DNA from: Hyphomicrobiales bacterium
Lineage (GTDB): Bacteria; Pseudomonadota; Alphaproteobacteria; Rhizobiales; Xanthobacteraceae
NCBI GenBank assembly: GCA_023266695.1
Contig: JAHFPO010000063.1
Location: 1-11,728, forward strand
Direction of reading: 5' to 3'
Length of the DNA: 11,728 nucleotides
Part shown: positions 1 to 5,579 of the stretch, in pieces
How the letters are laid out: every line of letters starts with the position of its first letter
Numbering within the stretch: the stretch's first letter is position 1
Position numbers and translations under genes: made by a program
Notes under the pieces: model-generated
Seen by the model: the letters and a program-made list of their open reading frames with translations, nothing else
Told to the model about the DNA's origin: nothing
Databases searched by the model: none

Positions 1-411
1 CGGCACCGCATAAAGCTCGAGCCGGTGACCGACGAGCTTGTAGCCGAGCTTGCGCGCGATCTCCTGCTGCTTCTGCTCGATCTCCTCGGAGCGGAATTCG
101 GTCACCTCGCCCGTGCGCAGATTGATCAGGTGATCATGGTGCTCCTCGGGCACCTGCTCGTAGCGCGCGCGGCCCTTGCCGAAATCATGGCGTTCGATGA
201 TGCCGGCATCATCGAACAGGCGGACCGTGCGGTAGACGGTCGAGATCGAAATCTTGTCGTCGATCTTGACCGCGCGCCGGTAGAGTTCCTCGACGTCGGG
301 ATGATCCTGGGCCTGGCCGAGCACGCGCGCGATGATCCGCCGCTGCTCGGTCATGCGCATGCCCTTGGCGATGCACGCCTCTTCGATCGCGGTCGGCTTT
401 TCTGCGCCCAC
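1..411 (-). CDS. fur: Fur-family metalloregulator (Fur/Mur), 3' end cut by window start
   Basis: Metal-dependent transcriptional repressor of the Fur family; in alphaproteobacteria the orthologue answers to iron or manganese (Fur or Mur). 137 residues are visible and the frame is open to base 1; family members are about 140-160 residues, so little is missing. The N-terminal winged helix spans roughly residues 10-85 with the recognition segment ISISTVYRTVRLFDDAGII. Counting from the GTG, the metal ligands of E. coli Fur are all present at an offset of +4: H37, E85, H92, H94 for one site and H91, D93, E112, H129 for the other. The two cysteines of the usual HDHLICLDCGKV segment are replaced (N97, T100), as is common in rhizobial Fur/Mur. 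Start: GTG at 411-409 with AGGA upstream; an upstream in-frame stop lies at 430-432 and no ATG lies between. ATG codons at residues 18 and 20 are too far into the domain. Family is certain; iron versus manganese specificity is not. Confidence 0.95.
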   Translation of the reverse strand, partial: MGAEKPTAIEEACIAKGMRMTEQRRIIARVLGQAQDHPDVEELYRRAVKIDDKISISTVYRTVRLFDDAGIIERHDFGKGRARYEQVPEEHHDHLINLRTGEVTEFRSEEIEQKQQEIARKLGYKLVGHRLELYAVP

Positions 412-442
412 TGTTCTGATCCTGCGCTGTCAGGGACCCTCG

Positions 443-471
443 ATTTTAGGGCTGAGCGCCGGCCCCGTCCA
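443..471 (-). promoter_or_regulatory. Predicted sigma-70-type promoter of fur
   Basis: On the minus strand, TGGACG (471-466, 4 of 6 to TTGACA) is followed after 17 bases by TAAAAT (448-443, 5 of 6 to TATAAT). The -10 box lies about 32 bases upstream of the fur GTG, giving a short leader. It sits between fur and the left terminus of the inserted block, so fur would keep its own promoter despite the insertion. Prediction from box match and spacing only. Confidence 0.5.
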
Positions 472-483
472 CCGCATCCCGTA

Positions 484-497
484 GGGTCCGGACTCAT
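484..497. repeat. Left terminal inverted repeat of the inserted block
   Basis: GGGTCCGGACTCAT, preceded by TA at 482-483. It matches the minus-strand sequence at 3073-3060 with one mismatch (G/A at position 7). It lies immediately after the stop of the truncated transposase frame, where the transposase-end terminus of an IS5-type element would be. Confidence 0.6.
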
Positions 498-628
498 CAC
501 CAGTAGCTGACGATGGCGCTGATAACCCGGCGGTAATCAACCCCTGGCTTGCCGCGTGTATCGATCGGCAACAATGTCTTGAGCCGGGTGAACTGTTCCT
601 CTGTCAGCCAGAAACGACCGCGATTCAT
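497..628 (-). pseudogene. IS5-family transposase, N-terminal fragment
   Basis: A 43-residue frame starting MNRGRFWLTEEQFTRLKTLL and continuing with PIDTRGKPGVDYRRVI matches the start of IS5-type transposases (typically RGRFWLTDEQ, then a GRPRVDDRRV-like stretch; DUF4096-type N-terminus). After VISAIV it should continue into a GxxWRDLP-like segment, but instead reads SYW and stops at 499-497, next to the terminal repeat. The final AIVSYW could be the last residues of the original transposase, joined by an internal deletion. No DDE catalytic residues remain, so it is non-functional. Confidence 0.75.
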
Positions 629-686
629 CCGTGATCTGCTTTCGGAGACCGTGAATCATGAAACCGCTGCCAACGGAATCCCCTTT

Positions 687-700
687 ATGGGTCGGCCCCC
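687..700. repeat. Degenerate internal copy of the IS terminus
   Basis: ATGGGTCGGCCCCC matches the outward-facing right terminus ATGAGTCTGGACCC (3060-3073) at 10 of 14 positions, and both are preceded by TTT. It lies about 60 bases upstream of the transposase fragment start, where an IS5-type end is expected. The match alone is weak; position and the shared CATAAA make it plausible. Confidence 0.35.
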
Positions 701-744
701 GAGCGGGCGCGGCGGCGTCCCCGTCGCGCCCGATACATCCGGGA

Positions 745-1575
745 TCAGCTCCTTTTGGTGATGACCACTTCGAGATATTCGCTGGGGACGACCAGCGTGC
801 CGTCCTCGGCGACGTTGAATTTGTCGAGTAGAGCATAGAGATCAGCCCCAAGCGCCTCGCGTGCCTTCGGATCAATCGCCGCGAACGCCTTTACAATCGG
901 GCCGTAGTAACTGCGGAAAATCTCGACCCAATGCTTGGGCGACTTGTAGCGGAAGACAAAGTTCTTGCTCTCCACCGCGACGGGCGCCTTCGAACCGAAC
1001 AGGGTGTCGAGATGCGCCTTGTTGCCCCATAGCGCCGGCGACTTCATGCCGGGTGCCGGCGGAACGTATTTGCCGATGGTTTTGAACAGCTTGCCGATGA
1101 AGCTCTCCGGCGTCCAGTTGGCCATTCCGATCTTTCCGCCCGGGCGGCAGACGCGCATCAGTTCGTTTGCGGCCTGCTCCTGATTTGGCGTGAACATGAC
1201 GCCGAAGGTTGAAAGGACGACATCGAAGCTGGCATCCACGAAGGGAAGAGCCTCCGCATCGGCTTCCTGGAACGTGACCGGCAGGCGGTCGGCTTCGGCA
1301 CGTTCGCGCCCGCGCTCGAGAAGCGCGCCGACGTAGTCTGTCGACACGACGTCGGCGAAGCGGCGGGCTGCGGCGAGCGTCGCATTGCCGTTGCCGGCGG
1401 CGACATCGAGGACGCGCTGGTTGCTGCGGAGATCGACGGCCTCGCAGAGCATTTCGCCAACGATCTGCAACGTGGTGCCTATCATGGCGTAGTCGCCGGA
1501 GCCCCAGGCGACCTGCTGGCGGCTCTTGATCGTGGCGAGATCAATGGTGGCAGGGGTGGCTGTATGAACGTTCAT
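745..1575 (-). CDS. Class I SAM-dependent methyltransferase (Methyltransf_11/25-like)
   Basis: A 276-residue cytosolic protein with a Rossmann-type methyltransferase core. Motif I VLDVAAGNGNATL is at residues 55-67, and the end of strand 2 carries D80, expected to bind the SAM ribose. The adenine-side segment QEADAEALPF is at 103-112, strand 4 FDVVLSTFGVMF at 117-128, and the post-motif LMRVCRPGGKIGMANW at 139-154. The C-terminal part (about 155-270) is a lid with no signature that identifies a substrate; small molecule, quinone-like or other targets are all possible. Start: ATG at 1575 with a strong Shine-Dalgarno GGAAGGA (1590-1584), 8 bases upstream. It is transcribed away from the araC-family gene at 1863, so it is the natural candidate target of that regulator. 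It lies inside the IS-bounded block. Fold is certain; function is unknown. Confidence 0.88.
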   Translation of the reverse strand: MNVHTATPATIDLATIKSRQQVAWGSGDYAMIGTTLQIVGEMLCEAVDLRSNQRVLDVAAGNGNATLAAARRFADVVSTDYVGALLERGRERAEADRLPVTFQEADAEALPFVDASFDVVLSTFGVMFTPNQEQAANELMRVCRPGGKIGMANWTPESFIGKLFKTIGKYVPPAPGMKSPALWGNKAHLDTLFGSKAPVAVESKNFVFRYKSPKHWVEIFRSYYGPIVKAFAAIDPKAREALGADLYALLDKFNVAEDGTLVVPSEYLEVVITKRS

Positions 1576-1709
1576 CGTTTAGGTCCTTCCGTGTTTGGGT
1601 TGGCGGATGGCGAGGGTTTTGCAGGGGGGAGCGTCAAGCGGTGTCAGCACCCGCACGACGGTCCCGTGGAAATGCGTGACTGCATTCGTCGTGCCATCCT
1701 TTGTTTCGG

Positions 1710-1727
1710 CTTCGCGTCATTGCGAAG
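1710..1727. repeat. Inverted repeat in the methyltransferase-araC intergenic region
   Basis: CTTCGC (1710-1715) and GCGAAG (1722-1727) form a perfect 6-base inverted repeat around GTCATT. It lies about 135 bases upstream of the methyltransferase start, on the methyltransferase side of the direct-repeat array. It could be an operator or a hairpin; there is no T run, so it is not a terminator. Confidence 0.3.
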
Positions 1728-1763
1728 TGGCGTGTTCTTAGGCCAATCGGTTGCGGTTACGAA

Positions 1764-1849
1764 TGATCTGGCGTCCGCAATGCTTGACACTGCGTCCGGG
1801 ATTGAGGAGGCATCTGACGGAGCGTCTGGGCGGAATGATCAAACGTCCG
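1764..1849 (+). promoter_or_regulatory. Four-copy direct-repeat operator, likely AraC-family binding sites
   Basis: Four copies of TGA-N4-RCGTCYG lie in the same orientation at 1764-1777 (TGATCTGGCGTCCG), 1785-1798 (TGACACTGCGTCCG), 1815-1828 (TGACGGAGCGTCTG) and 1836-1849 (TGATCAAACGTCCG). Start-to-start spacing is 21, 30 and 21 bases, so they form two pairs of about two helical turns each. Sites 1 and 4 are also alike further upstream, sharing GAATGATC. AraC-family proteins bind tandem direct half-sites, classically with 21-base periodicity. The last copy ends 13 bases before the araC start codon, which suggests autoregulation; the other direction leads to the methyltransferase. Binding by the adjacent regulator is inferred. 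Confidence 0.6.
1784..1813 (+). promoter_or_regulatory. Possible promoter of the araC-family gene
   Basis: A perfect -35 box TTGACA (1784-1789) is followed after 18 bases by AGGCAT (1808-1813), a poor -10. The -35 overlaps repeat 2 of the operator array, so a bound regulator would contact or occlude polymerase there. A weak -10 next to a strong -35 would fit an activator-dependent or weak promoter. I found no convincing promoter facing the methyltransferase. Confidence 0.3.
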
Positions 1850-1862
1850 GCGAGCGAGACCG

Positions 1863-2840
1863 ATGAGTGCCGACGCGCTTTCCGATGTGCTGAGAACGGT
1901 ACGGCTCACCGGCGCGGCGTTCTTTGACGTAGCGGCCAAGGCACCGTGGGTCGCCGAGCAGCCGCCGCCGGAGATGATCCTGCCGAAGATCCTGCCGGGC
2001 GCCGAGCATCTGATCGCTTATCATGTGGTCACCGAGGGCCGGTGCTTTGCCAATATCGTCGGCGGGGAGCCGATCGCGGTCGAAGCCCGCGAAGTCATCG
2101 TCTTCACCAAAGGCGATCCGCATGTCATGTCGAGCAGCCCGGGCATGCGCGCCGAGTCGTTCGCCCAGGGCAAGATCGACGCTGCCACCGCCAGCCAATT
2201 GCCGTTCTTCGTCAACTATGGCGGCGACGGGCCAGCGGCCAAGCTCGTCTGCGGCTTCCTCGCCTGCGATGCACGGCCGTTCAATCCGCTTCTCGAGAAC
2301 CTGCCGCCGGTGATCAAGACCGGAGACCCACAAGACACTGATACAGGCTGGCTCGGCCAGTTCATCCGTTTTGCGATGATGGAATCGGCGGACAAGCGCG
2401 CCGGCGGCGAAAGCGTCCTCGCCAAACTTAGCGAGTTGATGTTCATCGAAGTGGTTCGTCGGTATCTGGAGGCCCTGCCGCCGGAACAGGCCGGGTGGTT
2501 GGCGGGTCTGCGCGATCCCTTCGTCGGAAAGGCATTGTCACTGATGCATGGGAGCCCAGCGCATAACTGGACGATCGAGGAACTGGCGAAGCAGGTTGGC
2601 CTGTCGCGCTCGGTCCTCGCCGAGCGCTTTACCGACCTCGTCGGCATTCCGCCGATGCAGTATCTCGCCAAATGGCGGATGCAGATCGCATCGGGGCTTC
2701 TGAGTGGCGGCAGCGCCAATGTGGCAACCGTTGCCAGCGAAATCGGCTACGAATCCGAGGCGGCTTTCAGCCGCGCTTTCAAGAAGATGGTGGGGGTGCC
2801 GCCCTCGGTTTGGCGTCGCCGCGTCCGCTCCAACGGCTAG
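1863..2840 (+). CDS. AraC-family transcriptional regulator with N-terminal cupin-type sensor domain
   Basis: A 325-residue regulator. The N-terminal part (about residues 10-190, starting DALSDVLRTVRLTGAAFFDV) is the cupin-type sensor common in AraC proteins (Cupin_6/AraC-binding-like) and would bind a small ligand. The C-terminal HTH_18 domain (about 235-325) has the first helix-turn-helix around WTIEELAKQVGLSRSVLAER and the second around VATVASEIGYESEAAFSRAF, ending in the usual VGVPPSVWRRR. Start: ATG at 1863, matching the usual family N-terminus; the ribosome site is weak (GCGAG). The gene is divergent from the methyltransferase at 745-1575 across 287 bases that contain a four-copy direct repeat, so it likely controls itself and that gene. 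The ligand is unknown. It is followed by a clear intrinsic terminator at 2915-2934. Confidence 0.92.
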   Translation: MSADALSDVLRTVRLTGAAFFDVAAKAPWVAEQPPPEMILPKILPGAEHLIAYHVVTEGRCFANIVGGEPIAVEAREVIVFTKGDPHVMSSSPGMRAESFAQGKIDAATASQLPFFVNYGGDGPAAKLVCGFLACDARPFNPLLENLPPVIKTGDPQDTDTGWLGQFIRFAMMESADKRAGGESVLAKLSELMFIEVVRRYLEALPPEQAGWLAGLRDPFVGKALSLMHGSPAHNWTIEELAKQVGLSRSVLAERFTDLVGIPPMQYLAKWRMQIASGLLSGGSANVATVASEIGYESEAAFSRAFKKMVGVPPSVWRRRVRSNG

Positions 2841-2914
2841 CGCCTGATTTTGCGATCCGTCAGCTTGCCTTCCGCAATTGCGGATGCTGGGAGCCGAAAG
2901 CCGGCACATTGAGC

Positions 2915-2934
2915 GGCGCTTCGAGCGCCTTTTT
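2915..2934 (+). terminator. Rho-independent terminator of the araC-family gene
   Basis: A perfect stem GGCGCT/AGCGCC with a TCG loop is followed directly by TTTTT, 74 bases after the stop at 2838-2840. It shields rimI, which is read from the other side. The rest of 2841-3059 shows no gene that I can support. Confidence 0.7.
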
Positions 2935-3059
2935 AGGTAGACTTCGCGCCAGCAGTGACGTTGTGCCGCTTGAGTTGTCCGAATATTCTGCGCCGATGGG
3001 TGATCCGCTGGCACTGTTCTGGGCAGTCAGCCTAGTCGGATCCCGTGAGGCGACCATTT

Positions 3060-3073
3060 ATGAGTCTGGACCC
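3060..3073. repeat. Right terminal inverted repeat of the inserted block
   Basis: ATGAGTCTGGACCC is the inverted counterpart of 484-497 with one mismatch, followed by TA (3074-3075). Inward it continues with the CATAAA seen also inside the degenerate end at 687-700, so it looks like the transposase-upstream type of end. Its last base C pairs to the G that completes the rimI TAG stop codon. Confidence 0.6.
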
Positions 3074-3564
3074 TAGGCGAGGTCGCGGCGCAAGGTGAGT
3101 GCGGCCACGTCGCCCGCGGGCCGCTGATAATAGCCCGCCCGCCGGCCGACCGCCCGAAAGCCCGCCCGGTCATAGAGTCGGCGGGCTGGCCGATTGCCTT
3201 CATCGACTTCAAGAAAAACGCGGGTGATGCCGAACGCCGCAAGCCTGCCGAGATGCCGATGGGTGAGCCGGCCGGCAAGTCCGTGGCCGCGTTCGGCGGG
3301 GGCGACCGCAACCACCAAGATCTCGGCTTCATCCTCCACCAGACGGGAGAGCACGAAGCCGACGGCGGGACCGGCCCCGCCGGAAGCGCGCGCCACATGG
3401 CCGATGACGGTCCGGTCGGAAAGCAAACGCTCGAACTCGGATTCGCTCCAGCCGTGCGGGAAGGAAAGTGCATGGATCGCCGCGAGTGCCACGGCATCAC
3501 GAGGCGTGGCGTCGAGGATCGCCGGCTCCGAGCGTCGGAACAGCCGGGAAATCAAGCCGATCAT
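3073..3564 (-). CDS. rimI: Ribosomal-protein-alanine N-acetyltransferase RimI-like (GNAT)
   Basis: A GNAT-fold acetyltransferase of 163 residues, expected to transfer acetyl from acetyl-CoA to the N-terminal alanine of ribosomal protein S18. The acetyl-CoA loop VVAVAPAERGHGLAGRL spans residues 84-100 (R/Q-x-x-G-x-G/A type). The segment LEVDEGNRPARRLYDRAGF (118-136) holds E119 and Y131, spaced as the catalytic Glu103 and Tyr115 of E. coli RimI. The N-terminal SFPHGWSESEF is typical of the family. Start: ATG at 3564, overlapping the tsaB stop in ATGA, so translation is probably coupled; the frame extends upstream to 3738 but that part is the antisense-like shadow of tsaB. The stop codon (3075-3073) takes TA from the chromosome and G from the inserted element, so the C-terminus may differ from the ancestral one. 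Confidence 0.9.
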   Translation of the reverse strand: MIGLISRLFRRSEPAILDATPRDAVALAAIHALSFPHGWSESEFERLLSDRTVIGHVARASGGAGPAVGFVLSRLVEDEAEILVVAVAPAERGHGLAGRLTHRHLGRLAAFGITRVFLEVDEGNRPARRLYDRAGFRAVGRRAGYYQRPAGDVAALTLRRDLA

Positions 3565-4247
3565 CGCCGCGGCAGACGATGCGCGTCCTGCGGCCGGGCA
3601 TCGGGCGGACGCAAATAGAGCGGGCGAGGCGTCGCCCGTTCCGGGTCGGCGGCGGCGCCGAGGCGGGCGACCCAGATGACATCCGGCGCCGGGCGCGGAT
3701 CGACCAGAAGGGGAGCCGGTACTTCTTGAAACGGCCAATGGTTTGCAAGAATCGTGGCGCCGGAACCGACGATGCGAACAAGACCGAGGGCGACCGCACG
3801 GATCGCCTCTTGCAAGCCCGCGATCCGCGGCGCGACCAGCATGCGCCCGCCCGCGCCGACCATGTGAAGATAGATATTGCCGTGCCGCGCATCGATGGCG
3901 GAGACGACCGGAACGGTTTCATTTTCGCTGGCATAAGGAGCGCTGAGGGCGTCGAGCGTGCTGATGCCGACCGCCGGTTTTTGGCAGGCGAGCGCAAAGC
4001 CGCGGGCGGCGGCGATCCCGACACGCAAGCCGGTGAAGCTGCCGGGGCCGATGGTGGTGGCGATTCGGTCGATGGCGTCGAATTTGACGTCGGCGGCCTT
4101 CATCACGCGCTCGACCAGCGGTATGAGCGCCTCGGCATGGCCCCGGTTCATATCGACCGATTGGATCGCCAGCGGCTGGTTGGTGACCGTGTCGAACAAG
4201 ACCGCCGAGCAGGCACCGAGTGCGGTGTCGATGGCGAGGATTCGCAT
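3561..4247 (-). CDS. tsaB: tRNA threonylcarbamoyladenosine biosynthesis protein TsaB (YeaZ)
   Basis: A 228-residue ASKHA-fold protein. TsaB is the non-catalytic partner that dimerises with TsaD and, with TsaE and the TsaC product, installs t6A at position 37 of ANN-decoding tRNAs. Diagnostic features are the N-terminal MRILAIDTALGACSAVLFD (1-19), RGHAEALIPLV (35-45), GPGSFTGLRVG (67-77) and IDARHGNIY (118-126). Length matches bacterial TsaB. The family start MRILAID fixes the ATG at 4247; a clear Shine-Dalgarno at good distance is lacking (GGGAG is 12 bases away). It ends overlapping the rimI start by 4 bases, the usual tsaB-rimI pair. nfu lies 110 bases upstream on the same strand. tsaD is not in the window. 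Confidence 0.95.
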   Translation of the reverse strand: MRILAIDTALGACSAVLFDTVTNQPLAIQSVDMNRGHAEALIPLVERVMKAADVKFDAIDRIATTIGPGSFTGLRVGIAAARGFALACQKPAVGISTLDALSAPYASENETVPVVSAIDARHGNIYLHMVGAGGRMLVAPRIAGLQEAIRAVALGLVRIVGSGATILANHWPFQEVPAPLLVDPRPAPDVIWVARLGAAADPERATPRPLYLRPPDARPQDAHRLPRR

Positions 4248-4324
4248 GGGCCGAAAAGGCTCCCGGGAAGAATTACCGGCGCAGAGGCGTCAGGAAGAAG
4301 ATCGCAAGACGACGTAGATCCCCG

Positions 4325-4336
4325 CGTGAGCTCACG
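4325..4336. repeat. 12-base perfect palindrome between nfu and tsaB
   Basis: CGTGAGCTCACG is a perfect palindrome within the 110-base gap after the nfu stop. No T run follows, so it is not an intrinsic terminator. It may be an operator or a processing hairpin; no function can be assigned. Confidence 0.35.
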
Positions 4337-4357
4337 TTCGCCGGACCTTGCCGGAGC

Positions 4358-4924
4358 TCAGACCGGTCGCACCTCGACGACGTCGGGAACGAAATGGCGC
4401 AACAGGTTCTCGATGCCGTTCTTGAGCGTGGCGGTCGAGGACGGGCAGCCCGCGCACGAGCCCTTCATGTCGAGATAGACGATGCCATCGCGATAGCCGC
4501 GGAAGGTGATGTCGCCGCCGTCATTGGCGACCGCCGGACGGACGCGCGTCTCGATCAGTTCCTTGATGGTGGCGACGGTTCCGGCGTCTTTTTCCTCGAA
4601 GAATTCGTCGGCCTGGTCGTTGCGGGTCGTGCCCACGGCATCGGGGCGGACGATCGGCTCGCCGGAGAGAAAATGTTCCATGATCGCGCCGAGGATGACG
4701 GGCTTGAGATGGACCCATTCGCCGGCGGCCTTGGTGACAGTGATGAAATCCTGCCCGAAAAAGACACCGCCGACCCCTCGAATGGCGAACAGTCTTTCGG
4801 CGAGCGGCGAGCGCGCGGCCGCGCCTGCATCGCGCAGGTCGAGCGTGCCTTCCTTGAGCACGGTACGTCCCGGCATGAACTTGAGCGTTGCCGGGTTGGG
4901 CGTCGTCTCGGTCTGAATGAACAT
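4358..4924 (-). CDS. Nfu-type iron-sulfur cluster carrier protein
   Basis: A 188-residue two-domain Nfu protein. The N-terminal Nfu_N domain (about 1-90) starts MFIQTETTPNPATLKFMPG. The C-terminal NifU domain (about 115-185) carries GSCAGCPSS with C157 and C160, the CxxC that holds a 4Fe-4S cluster, usually between two subunits. The role is transfer of Fe-S clusters to apo-proteins. Length and layout match mitochondrial NFU1 and alphaproteobacterial homologues; it is not the nitrogenase scaffold NifU, which has an extra IscU-like domain. Start: ATG at 4924 with GGGAG 8 bases upstream. That ribosome site is the 5' arm of a small hairpin whose 3' arm abuts the start codon. It lies 96 bases after the stress-protein gene, on the same strand. 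Confidence 0.95.
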   Translation of the reverse strand: MFIQTETTPNPATLKFMPGRTVLKEGTLDLRDAGAAARSPLAERLFAIRGVGGVFFGQDFITVTKAAGEWVHLKPVILGAIMEHFLSGEPIVRPDAVGTTRNDQADEFFEEKDAGTVATIKELIETRVRPAVANDGGDITFRGYRDGIVYLDMKGSCAGCPSSTATLKNGIENLLRHFVPDVVEVRPV

Positions 4925-4937
4925 GGGAGCTTCTCCC
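4925..4937 (-). promoter_or_regulatory. Hairpin sequestering the nfu ribosome-binding site
   Basis: In the mRNA, GGGAG (4937-4933) and CTCCC (4929-4925) pair around an AAG loop, and the second arm touches the AUG. The Shine-Dalgarno is thus within a 5-base all-paired stem. Such a structure could lower initiation until melted or bound, but it is short and might be chance. Confidence 0.3.
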
Positions 4938-5020
4938 GATCGCAGGCGCCTCGGCGCGCGATCCCAATGAATCCGGTTGTGGTTGAATGTAGGGCTTCCG
5001 GGCCGGTTTCGGAAGGGTGT

Positions 5021-5518
5021 TTAGGCGAGCGCGTCGAGGTCCTGATCCGAAAGATGGCCGGGAACGATGGTGATCGGGATCGGAAAAGTACCCGAATTTG
5101 CTCCAACGATGGAAGAAACCAGGGGTCCCGGCCCTTCGACGCCGGTCCCGGCCGCGAGCACGAGCAATGCGATATCCTCATCCTCATCGATGAGTTTCAA
5201 AATTTCGTCGGCCTTGACGCCCTGGCGCAGTTCCCGCTCGGGGTCGATACCGGCGAGATTGCGGGCCCGGGCGGCATATTGATCGAGCCGGCTTTCCGCT
5301 TCCTCGCGCGCTTCCTCGAGCATGAGGTCGCCGACGCCGAGCCATTGCTGGTTGACTTCGCCGACCGATATGACCGCGAGCATGACCAGCCGGCCGCCGG
5401 TGCGCATGACGCGCCTGCTCGCGTAATAGACGGCGCGGTCGCACTCCGGCGTCTCGTCGATCACGACGAGAAGCGTGCGCTGGTGCCCGGGCTCGTAGCT
5501 CTTGCGCGTCCGGCTCAT
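5021..5518 (-). CDS. Universal stress protein (UspA family)
   Basis: A single-domain UspA-fold protein of 165 residues in the cytosol. The first strand is TLLVVIDETPECDRAVYYAS with D21 in the usual nucleotide-contact position. The last third, ALLVLAAGTGVEGPGPLVSS followed by ITIVPG (149-154), occupies the place of the ATP-binding G-x2-G-x9-G(S/T) loop but is degenerate, so ATP binding is doubtful. An acidic helix (LEEAREEAESRLDQY) precedes it. Start: ATG at 5518 with a GGGA-like site. It lies 61 bases downstream of trpS and 96 upstream of nfu on the same strand, as in related genomes. The specific physiological role is unknown. Confidence 0.9.
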   Translation of the reverse strand: MSRTRKSYEPGHQRTLLVVIDETPECDRAVYYASRRVMRTGGRLVMLAVISVGEVNQQWLGVGDLMLEEAREEAESRLDQYAARARNLAGIDPERELRQGVKADEILKLIDEDEDIALLVLAAGTGVEGPGPLVSSIVGANSGTFPIPITIVPGHLSDQDLDALA

Positions 5519-5579
5519 GCGGTGGTCCCGATCGCGGGCGATGCTGCCACGCGCAAGCGCGCGCGGACAAGCGCGTGTA

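Larger units (their letters stand above)
484..700 (-). mobile_element. IS5-type insertion sequence remnant with deleted transposase body
   Basis: The segment runs from the left terminus (484-497) to a degenerate copy of the opposite terminus at 687-700. Read on the minus strand, the first 20 bases inward from 700 match the first 20 inward from 3073 at 15 positions, including the shared CATAAA. Between them lies a transposase start codon with the N-terminal 40 or so residues, then a stop directly abutting the left terminus. An intact IS5-family element would be about 0.8-1.3 kb, so most of the transposase is gone. The exact right edge is uncertain. Confidence 0.5.
484..3073. mobile_element. 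Putative IS5-type-bounded element carrying a methyltransferase and an AraC regulator
   Basis: A 2.6-kb block is bounded by inverted termini GGGTCCGGACTCAT (484-497) and, on the other strand, GGGTCCAGACTCAT (3073-3060), 13 of 14 identical. Both are flanked outside by TA (482-483 and 3074-3075), consistent with the 2-base TA duplication seen in some IS5-family groups. The left end holds the start of an IS5-type transposase. The rest is a divergently transcribed methyltransferase/araC pair and its own terminator. The block separates rimI from fur, which are usually close in related genomes, and its base composition looks less GC-rich than the flanking genes. No intact transposase is inside, so it could move only with a transposase supplied in trans. 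Alternative: two independent IS insertions with later loss of IS bodies. Confidence 0.6.

Noticed and set aside
432..440. AGGGACCCT near fur, resembling part of the IS terminus
   Set aside because: Only the AGGGTCC core is shared and the match breaks right after it; treated as chance, not as a further terminus.
25..510. 161-residue plus-strand frame at the window start
   Set aside because: It is antisense to fur, whose metal ligands and helix motif are clear on the minus strand.
537..875. 112-residue minus-strand frame over the IS remnant and methyltransferase 3' end
   Set aside because: Wrong frame for both; the recognisable transposase residues are in another frame (628-497).
2841..3059. 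Small open frames on both strands between araC and rimI
   Set aside because: No ribosome sites or recognisable motifs; apart from the terminator this stretch shows nothing I can support as a gene.
4995..5015. CTTCCG/CGGAAG inverted repeat after the stress-protein gene as a terminator
   Set aside because: Nine-base loop and no T run on either strand; not a convincing intrinsic terminator.
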